50,583 bases of DNA from Desulfobulbaceae bacterium (GTDB lineage: Bacteria > Desulfobacterota > Desulfobulbia > Desulfobulbales > Desulfobulbaceae), in NCBI GenBank assembly GCA_011391865.1, contig JAABPV010000004.1:1-50583 (forward strand), read 5' to 3'. Made by a program: the position numbers and the translations under genes. Each line of letters starts with the position of its first letter. The stretch's first letter is position 1. This document shows, piece after piece, positions 44,309 through 50,583 of the stretch. Below the pieces are notes generated by a model. That model worked only from the letters and a program-made list of their open reading frames with translations. It made no database searches and was not told where the DNA came from.

Positions 44309-46087
44309 TCAAAAAATTGCACTTGGAACTTGAATCCGCAATTGTAATGGCGTGAAAAAATGTCCAGATCCAGATGATTGTACGTAATTTGTGCCGATGG
44401 GTAGGATGGGTGGGGGGACAACACCAGCTTGAAATGCTGCCACCCCGCCCATGCCCGTTGCTATCGCATGTGTGCGATAGTCATAGTTAGGGAGGGGGAG
44501 TCTCCCTGCTAACGCAGCACGCATCTGCTCTGATCTCCAAGTCAGACGACGTGTGAGAGGTGCTGCCCCTGCGGGTAAATAATTATTCGGGTCTCGATGT
44601 TGTTGGAGGCTCCTGTTCGTCGATGCCAAACCCCAATGTAAGTTCATAGGACTTCTCGCTATGCTATTTGCTAGCCGTGTGAGGACAACGGCGTGCATGG
44701 CTAACAATACACCGCCGCCGATTAGCTGGCCGAGATACACTCCTGCTTGATCGTAATGAGTTCTGCTTAATGCGATGAAATCAGGAGCCCTAACTGCTAA
44801 CCACCCAGGTGCTCCAGCAGGGTTAATTCCAGCTATTAAGTTTTGCACTTGTCTCCATATAATCAGATTACCTGGTGCCGCCTGCCAATTGTTTGCAGCT
44901 TCTACTACCGTTGCTTGAATCTCATTATCGGACACGTGGTGACAAGAGTCGAGGCCTGCCGGTGTGGCCAGCAAGCCTGGATGGAGCATGGCCTCATAAT
45001 CATTATTGTTATGTCTAACTGCTGGGTTAATTCTCCTATCATCTCGGAGCTGCTGCAAAGCCCGCCTAATAGCTGGTGTGTTTTGTCCTCCTATTCGGGA
45101 CAAGGCTCTGAATCTGACGGGTACCCCCGGTACCGCAACTATCAAGCGTTGTATAATTAACCTTTCCGTGTGCCTGCCTTTTTCATATTGGATCAAAGGT
45201 GTTCCTCTGCCTGCTTTCCCGATATAACTTCCTACTTCACCTGCTTTCCCCCCCATCCCATCCGCCTCCTTCTCCAACCCCTTATCATCATTCACCGCCA
45301 CCCCGCCCGCCATTTGCATCGTCGGCTGCACCCGCCCCTCCTTCTGCTGCACCACATGCCACGCCTCATGCGGCAGGTGCTTCTCCTGCCCCGGCGCAAC
45401 ATGTATCTCCGTTCCCTGCGTGTAGGCATAGGCATTCAGCTGCGCAGGCTTGCCGGAATTGTAATGCACCCGCACATCATCCATCGCCATCCCGGACAGA
45501 TTCTCCACACCCGCCTTCAACTCATCCGGCAAACCAGTCCTGTTCTCCTGCTGCTGCACCGGCTCTTCCGCCTTGAACTGCAACTCATCTTCATCTTCTG
45601 GCCCTTTCAACTGCACCGCATCTTTCGCCTTAAACTGCAATTCGTCTTCATCTTCCGGCCCCTTCTTCTGCACGGCCTCCTTGCTCTTAAACTGCAACTC
45701 GTCTTCATCCAACGGCCCGGCTAATTGCGCCGTGTCCTTGGCCTTGAACTGCAACTCCTCTTCATCCAGCGGGCCTTTCTTCTGCACCGCCTCTTTGCTC
45801 TTGAACTGCAACTCGTCTTCATCCAACGGCCCCTTCTTCTGCGTTACTCCCGGCAGCACTATTTTTTTCCTCTGTGGGCTGTTGTCGATCATCTCCCGGA
45901 ATTTCCGCAACTGCACCTGGTGAGGATTCATGCTCTTGTCCATCATCGCCTGAAACTGCGCGATTCTCTTCGTATGCGGGCTATTATCTACGATATGAAC
46001 AGCCTGACGCTCTTCCCGCTTGCAAGAAACATTGTTCGCAACTGCCCGGCTTTCATTGTCCTGTGTTCTGTTCGCACTTGCTCTCAT
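44309..46087 (-). CDS. eCIS effector 1: DUF4157 protein with distinct C-terminal toxin-like domain
   Basis: 592 aa from MRASANRTQD (AAGGAGAAG upstream). The first ~280 residues are nearly identical to effector 2: DNSP-type region, then five 19-residue repeats (83-177; GPLDEDELQFKSKEAV and variants) and a DUF4157 domain with HEAWH at about 240-244. The C-terminal ~290 residues are unrelated to effector 2. They include LDSCHHVSDNEI (about 381) and MNLHWGLASTNRSLQQHRDP (about 480), a His/Asn arrangement that hints at an HNH/His-Me-finger nuclease; this is weak. Placed directly after the tape measure gene, it is the likely cargo of the particle. Confidence 0.82.
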   Translation of the reverse strand: MRASANRTQDNESRAVANNVSCKREERQAVHIVDNSPHTKRIAQFQAMMDKSMNPHQVQLRKFREMIDNSPQRKKIVLPGVTQKKGPLDEDELQFKSKEAVQKKGPLDEEELQFKAKDTAQLAGPLDEDELQFKSKEAVQKKGPEDEDELQFKAKDAVQLKGPEDEDELQFKAEEPVQQQENRTGLPDELKAGVENLSGMAMDDVRVHYNSGKPAQLNAYAYTQGTEIHVAPGQEKHLPHEAWHVVQQKEGRVQPTMQMAGGVAVNDDKGLEKEADGMGGKAGEVGSYIGKAGRGTPLIQYEKGRHTERLIIQRLIVAVPGVPVRFRALSRIGGQNTPAIRRALQQLRDDRRINPAVRHNNNDYEAMLHPGLLATPAGLDSCHHVSDNEIQATVVEAANNWQAAPGNLIIWRQVQNLIAGINPAGAPGWLAVRAPDFIALSRTHYDQAGVYLGQLIGGGVLLAMHAVVLTRLANSIARSPMNLHWGLASTNRSLQQHRDPNNYLPAGAAPLTRRLTWRSEQMRAALAGRLPLPNYDYRTHAIATGMGGVAAFQAGVVPPPILPIGTNYVQSSGSGHFFTPLQLRIQVPSAIF

Positions 46088-46150
46088 GATCTTCTCCTTT
46101 TCAGTTTGTTGAAATTGCGCAACAAGTTCCATTCTCTCTACCAGAGCATC

Positions 46151-49100
46151 TTACCGCCACTTCACATGCACAAGCCGCTGCATCCACGGCAGCTTGATAA
46201 GGGAAAAGCTCCACGGCAGCCGATCCAGCAGCATGTCATACGCCTTTTGCTCCACTTCAAGATACCACGCATCGTCCTTCAAACGCAAGCGTCCAGAACG
46301 CTGCAAGAAAGCCTCCCGCAAACCAGCCACCGAGGTGCTGCCCAATGCGCCCCAATGCTGAATGACAGCGGCCAGCAAACCGTCAATCGCCTGCTTTTCT
46401 TCTTCACTGGCCTCAATCTCCCGGATGATCGGTATTCCGGTCTGCACGCCGCACAGTATCTTGTTCAGCACCAGCTGATATTCAGGCCGGTCAGTGCGCT
46501 GCTCCACCAAGTATTGCAGCAGATGCACAGCCCGTTCTGCCGCCTCCGCATCTTTGAACGCGGATTTCTCCAGCAGGCCAAGCATAGCGAACAGACGGGG
46601 CAGATAGGTGGCGGCTATGATCATACCGGCATTCTCGACCATCACTTCTTCCTTAAAATCATCCTGCGGCCCGCAGATGATTTTCTCTGCCGCCGCAGGC
46701 CGGGCTGACGCGCTGTCACGTTTGAGACGCGCTATCTCGGCCCGCAGCAGTTTTTCCGTCCTCTGCCGGGCCTGCTTGCCGCCGCTTGACTGCTGGACAA
46801 TCGCGGCGCGCAGCAGCGCAAAAAAACGGAGCCGAGGCCGCGCCTTCAGCCGCTGATGCAGGAACTCGGCAAAAGCGAGGACAACATCCTGCTCTTGACG
46901 GCTGCTGCTCGGCGCAAACAGCCATTGACTGATGAAAAAGCGTTTCAGTCGCTGCACTGCTTCGCTGCTCAATCCCAACGGCGCGGCGCAGCAGGCCAAG
47001 GCTGTCAGCTCAATCTCCGCCTGCCGGGCGGCGCACTCAGCCGGGCGCAGCAGCCGGAAAATGCGGCGCAGCAGACTTTCGCTGACGGCCTGCGCAATTC
47101 GGTCAGCCAGCTTTTCGCCTTCTTCAGGCAGCACCGCTTCAAAGAGCCAGCGCAGCCGGGCCGGAGCCGCTGTCAGCAGCTTTTCTGTCAGCCAGGCAAT
47201 CCGGTCGTATTCGCCTGCGGTCAAAGAACCATGACGCAGGAGCAGAGCCGCCAGCTCCTGTTCCGCTGCCGAAAGCGGGAAACGGAGCAGCGATGCGGGC
47301 AGCTCTATCGCTTCCTTTTCCTCCTGCTGACATTGCGCCAGCAGCTCCTCAAAATCAATGGGCCGGTCTTCGTCCAAGCAGGCGGCAATGAGCTGGCAGT
47401 AGCGTTTCTCATCGCTGACCTGTCTTGCATAATGCCGCACCGCCTGCATCAGCTCTTCGCTCATGCGCCGTTCTTTCAGCAGGGCGAGCAGTTCTGCAAG
47501 TGACAAGATGCTGGAGGACTTGAGCGCAGCTGGATTATCTTTGTCTGCGGCAGACAGGAGCTGCTCTTGGCATTGCGCCAGCAGCTCCTCGAAATCAATG
47601 GGCCGGTCTTCGCTCAGACAGGCGGCGATAAGCTGGCAGTAGCGTTTCTCATCGCTGACCTGTCTTGCGTATTGCCGCACCGCCTGCATCAGCTCTTCGC
47701 TCACGCGCCGCTCTTTGAGCAACGCCAGCAGCTGCGCAAGCGACAAAGAAGCTGGCTGGCCGAAGCCTGCGCGCTGATTCTGCTCTGACGGAGATTCTGC
47801 CGTTTTCTCAGCGCATGTGATCAGCAGCTCCTCAAAGTCAATAGGCCGGTCTTCGTCTATGCAGGCCATAATTAGCTGGCAGTAGCGTTTCTCATCGCTG
47901 ACCTGTTCTGCGTATTGCCGCACCGCCTGCATCAGCTCTTCGCTCACGCGCCGCTCTTTGAGCAACGCCAGTAGCTGCGCAAGCGTTGCTGGCGGCGACT
48001 GCCGCAGCACAGGCTTGTCCGCCTGCATCTCGGTCAGCATGAGCAGCATATCCTGCTGCGCCCTGCTTCTACTGCTGAGAGCGGCCAGCATGGTCTGCAA
48101 AGAATGCGCCATCTCCGCAGCAGCCACGTTGTCATGCGCTGCCATGCTGCTGATCAGCGAGGCGAGATACTCCTTCTTGTTGAAACGGCTGCCGCGCTCA
48201 GTGAGCAAATAGGCTAAAGTGAACTCCCACAGGTGCCTTTCCGCTTCACCGGGCTGACCAGCCGCCTCCTTGGGCAAAGCAGAGCTGAAGACGATTTCCT
48301 CTATGAACTCGTTCTCAGTCGGCTCAAGCAGGCGGATGAGGTCTGCGAACATGCTGTCTGTAAAGTGCTGGGCAATGCGGTGCCGCACCGCGCTGCTGCT
48401 CTGGCCGTGCTGGAACAGGCTGCGCCGGATCAGCTCCGGCTGATGTTTGAAAAATGCCGTCCACTGCTGCCGCAGCTTCTCCGGCAGGCGTTCATAAAAG
48501 GCTTGACGGAGCAGCTCCTCCAGCTGCGCTCCGTTTGTTTCCGCCTCCGATGAACGGCCTGCCTGCTGCTTTTCGGGGGAATGCCCGCTGTCTGTCCTGA
48601 TTTCCCGCAGCAGGGACAGCATCTCCTGCTGCACCCTGCTTCTGCTGCTGAGAGCGGCCAGCATTTTCTGCAAGGACTGGACTAAATCCGCAGCAGCTAG
48701 GTTGTCATGCGCGGCCATGCGACTGAGCAGCGATGCTAAATACTCCTTTTTGTTGAAGCGGCTGCCGCGTTCGGCGAGCAAATAGGCAAGCGTGAACTCC
48801 CGCAGCCTTTTTCTGCCATGGTCTTCCGCCTCACCCGGCTGGACAACCGCCTCCTTGGGCAAAACAGGGCGAAAGACGATCTCCTCTATGAACTCGTTCT
48901 CTGTCGGCTCAAGCAGGCGGATGAGGTCTGCGAACATGCTGTCCGGGAAGCTCCAGGCGATGCGGCGGCGCACTGCTGCCCGCTGGCCATGCCGGAACAG
49001 CTCGCGCCGCAAGATGCGGGCCTGCTGCCGGAACAGTTTCTGCCACTGCTGCCGCAGCGGTTCAAGGCGGTTTTCGTAGAAGGCGAGCAGGAGCAGCTCG

Positions 49101-49738
49101 CAGTATTGCCTCTCGTCCGCAGGAGCGGCTTTGCTGCTCCGCCCGGCAAGAAGCCGGGTCAAGTCTGGGCAGCTGGCAGCGGCCAGACTGCTGATCCTGC
49201 TCACCAGATCAGCGGAAAACTGCTGCTTCAGCCGCTGCGCCGCCAGCGCAGGCTGGCGGAGACGGGCGAGCAAGGCAAGGAGCTGGCTGCTATCCTCTGC
49301 CAGCGCGGCCCGCAGATGATTTTCCAGCTCATCATCGCTCTCTGCGCCGACATTTGCAGGCAGGCATCCGTATTCCAAAAAGCAGCGCAGCACGGCCAAG
49401 CGGTTCTGCGGCGGAGTGAGCAGCCGTTCCGGGCCGTCCGCGCCTTTGGGCAGGGCGGCAATCTTTTCACGCAGCACCTTGGTCAGCTCGCGCTCTAATC
49501 GCTGCTCCATCTCGGCCCGCCAGCCGCTGTGCGGCAGCGCGCCCAAGTCCAGTTCCAAGGAGTCAATGCGGATCGAGGTCTGCGCAGGGCAGAGGCGGGT
49601 GAAAACTTGGTCAACGATGTGGAGCAGGCGATCTTTGATGAAGTCGGTCAGGCCGTTGTCCTGCTCGGCCTGCGCCTCTTTCTGGCTGGGAAAGCGGATA
49701 TTGAAGATCTGTGTGTCGATCAGATGGCGTTCGTTCAT
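46151..49738 (-). CDS. Contractile injection system tape measure protein (Afp14-like)
   Basis: 1195 aa. The N-terminus (HLIDTQIFNIRFPSQKEAQ, IRIDSLELDLGAL) and the C-terminus (LPWSFSLIKLPWMQRLVHVK) are the family hallmarks. Between them lie strong internal repeats: two copies of a ~170-residue module (about 217-383 and 403-577; DSMFADLIRLLEPTENEFIE, RGSRFNKKEYLASL) and three ~60-residue modules at ~80-residue spacing (from about 586, 667 and 747; ALLKERRVSEELMQAVRQYA, EDRPIDFEELL). It should set tube length during assembly, so module number may change particle length. First eCIS gene in the window. Confidence 0.9.
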   Translation of the reverse strand: MNERHLIDTQIFNIRFPSQKEAQAEQDNGLTDFIKDRLLHIVDQVFTRLCPAQTSIRIDSLELDLGALPHSGWRAEMEQRLERELTKVLREKIAALPKGADGPERLLTPPQNRLAVLRCFLEYGCLPANVGAESDDELENHLRAALAEDSSQLLALLARLRQPALAAQRLKQQFSADLVSRISSLAAASCPDLTRLLAGRSSKAAPADERQYCELLLLAFYENRLEPLRQQWQKLFRQQARILRRELFRHGQRAAVRRRIAWSFPDSMFADLIRLLEPTENEFIEEIVFRPVLPKEAVVQPGEAEDHGRKRLREFTLAYLLAERGSRFNKKEYLASLLSRMAAHDNLAAADLVQSLQKMLAALSSRSRVQQEMLSLLREIRTDSGHSPEKQQAGRSSEAETNGAQLEELLRQAFYERLPEKLRQQWTAFFKHQPELIRRSLFQHGQSSSAVRHRIAQHFTDSMFADLIRLLEPTENEFIEEIVFSSALPKEAAGQPGEAERHLWEFTLAYLLTERGSRFNKKEYLASLISSMAAHDNVAAAEMAHSLQTMLAALSSRSRAQQDMLLMLTEMQADKPVLRQSPPATLAQLLALLKERRVSEELMQAVRQYAEQVSDEKRYCQLIMACIDEDRPIDFEELLITCAEKTAESPSEQNQRAGFGQPASLSLAQLLALLKERRVSEELMQAVRQYARQVSDEKRYCQLIAACLSEDRPIDFEELLAQCQEQLLSAADKDNPAALKSSSILSLAELLALLKERRMSEELMQAVRHYARQVSDEKRYCQLIAACLDEDRPIDFEELLAQCQQEEKEAIELPASLLRFPLSAAEQELAALLLRHGSLTAGEYDRIAWLTEKLLTAAPARLRWLFEAVLPEEGEKLADRIAQAVSESLLRRIFRLLRPAECAARQAEIELTALACCAAPLGLSSEAVQRLKRFFISQWLFAPSSSRQEQDVVLAFAEFLHQRLKARPRLRFFALLRAAIVQQSSGGKQARQRTEKLLRAEIARLKRDSASARPAAAEKIICGPQDDFKEEVMVENAGMIIAATYLPRLFAMLGLLEKSAFKDAEAAERAVHLLQYLVEQRTDRPEYQLVLNKILCGVQTGIPIIREIEASEEEKQAIDGLLAAVIQHWGALGSTSVAGLREAFLQRSGRLRLKDDAWYLEVEQKAYDMLLDRLPWSFSLIKLPWMQRLVHVKWR

Positions 49739-49817
49739 CAGCCGGGGTGTGGAAGCAGGGTGGTGCGCCTGAGTGTTCTTACAACGTTACGTTGACGTTT
49801 CCGCTTTATTGCGTCAA

Positions 49818-49869
49818 GGCGGTTGAGCGGAGCCGAAACCGCCGCTGCCTTCGGCTCCGCTCAGGCAGC
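49818..49869. repeat. Two conserved-loop hairpins upstream of the tape measure gene
   Basis: Stem GGCGGTT/AACCGCC (49818-49824, 49837-49843) with loop GAGCGGAGCCGA, then stem GCTGCCT/AGGCAGC (49844-49850, 49863-49869) with loop TCGGCTCCGCTC. Both are perfect 7-bp stems. A third decayed copy follows to 49890. Confidence 0.85.
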
Positions 49870-49939
49870 TCACTTCGCTCAGGCGGCTCATTGCTCCTGC
49901 GACACCTGTCAGCTTAACGTTGCAAAAATGCTACAGGCA

Positions 49940-50583
49940 TGAGGCGTTTCACGCTTCACCAGAGGCAAGTCACGCTTGACATGGGGCGTTTCACGTTTGA
50001 CCTGCGGCAAAGCACGCATGACATGGGGCGCGTCACGCTTTCCCTGAGACAAATCACGCTTGACACGAGGTAAGTAAAGCGTGACTTGAGGCATTTCACG
50101 CTTCACCTGAGGCAAGTAAAGCGTGACCTGAGGCATTTCACGCTTCACCTGAGGCAAATCATGCGTGACATGGGGCGCGTCACGCTTTCCCTGAGGCAAA
50201 GCACGCTTGACGCGAGGCAAGTAAAGCGTGACTTGAGGCATATCACGTTTGACATGCGGCAAAGAATGCTTCCTCTGAGGCAAGTCACGCTTGACGCGAG
50301 GCAAGTAAAGCATGACTTGGGGCGTTTCACGCTTGACCTGAGGCAAAGCACGCTTCCTCTGAGGCAAGTCATGCGTGACATGGGGCGCGTCACGCTTTCC
50401 CTGAGGCAAGTCACGCTTGACGCGAGGCAAGTAAAGCGTGACTTGAGGCATATCACGCTTGACATGCGGCAAAGCACGCTTCCTCTGAGGCAAGTCATGC
50501 GTGATATGGGGCGCGTCACGCTTTCCCTGAGGCAAGTCACGCTTGACGCGAGGCAAGTAAAGCGTGACTTGAGGCATATCACG
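49940..50583. repeat. 21-bp tandem repeat array 4 (30 units plus partial, runs off the window)
   Basis: Thirty full 21-bp units and a 14-nt partial, perfectly in register over 644 bp. Consensus near TGAGGCAAGTCACGCTTGAC plus A, with cores TCACGCTT and AAGCGTGA in both orientations. A higher-order repeat of six units (126 bp) is visible: units starting at 50150, 50360 and 50486 begin the same six-unit order (TGAGGCAARTCATGCGTGAY, TGGGGCGCGTCACGCTTTCC and on). It lies upstream of the tape measure gene, where the eCIS operon promoter would be expected. Confidence 0.93.

Noticed and set aside
19831-49738. Type VI secretion system or prophage
   Set aside because: No TssJLM/TssK/ClpV or phage capsid, terminase or lysis genes; DUF4157, DUF4255, DUF5908 and the Afp15-like ATPase point to eCIS.
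49739-49817. Promoter for the eCIS operon at the TTGACG near 49811
   Set aside because: No acceptable -10 box at 16-18 nt spacing; the true promoter may lie beyond array 4 or the window.
49909-50583. Long repetitive frames across array 4 as a heptad-repeat protein
   Set aside because: Frames on the same strand and in other phases are also open, no start with a ribosome site is visible, and cores flip orientation, which a selected protein would not tolerate.

Overview
The window looks like chromosomal DNA of a gram-negative bacterium, most likely a deltaproteobacterium-type anaerobe (Desulfobacterota). The clues are large multi-PAS hybrid kinases, a bacteriohemerythrin, an iron-dependent alcohol dehydrogenase, cobalamin and molybdopterin genes, and many palindromic repeats. 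I cannot fix the genus from sequence alone. Every confidently called gene lies on the minus strand, so transcription runs from high to low coordinates.

Left part (1-17.3 kb), housekeeping and signalling: a Tat-exported small protein with a near-consensus promoter; a phosphorelay cluster (hybrid kinase, zinc-ribbon response regulator, REC-DUF4388 regulator, REC-PAS-PAS-GGDEF diguanylate cyclase); an iron-containing alcohol dehydrogenase; mobB translationally coupled to a second large hybrid kinase; a bacteriohemerythrin; and the overlapping pair cobT-cobS.

Middle (17.3-19.9 kb), a repeat-rich zone: an internally deleted Rpn-type nuclease pseudogene, a 21-bp repeat array, a Fic-family AMPylase, and a REP-associated tyrosine transposase (RAYT) embedded in its own REP/BIME elements. 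Those elements carry GTAG feet and duplicated pieces of the transposase 5' end.

Right part (19.8-49.7 kb), a nearly complete extracellular contractile injection system (eCIS, Afp/PVC/MAC-like). In transcription order: a tape measure protein with large internal repeats; DUF4157 effector 1; an Rpn nuclease; the AAA+ ATPase; a second Rpn nuclease; a membrane-anchored protein resembling a catalytically dead GH18 enzyme; a lipoprotein; a DUF4255 tube-terminator protein; an unknown protein; sheath; two tube proteins; a DUF5908 protein; a LysM protein; VgrG-like spike; PAAR tip; gp25-like wedge; J-like baseplate; a fibre-like protein; a second baseplate wedge protein; and DUF4157 effector 2. The two effectors share an almost identical N-terminal module with 19-residue tandem repeats (4 versus 5 copies) and have unrelated C-termini.

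The most unusual non-coding signal is four arrays of exactly 21-bp degenerate tandem repeats (9876-10148, 17763-18070, 43759-44136, 49940 to the window end). They belong to at least three sequence families but share one architecture: a fixed flank plus an ~8-nt core that occurs in both orientations at the same register. Two arrays of one family bracket the effector 1 plus tape measure segment. Two further palindrome families (GTAG-footed REPs, and conserved-loop/variable-stem hairpins) fill the remaining intergenic space.
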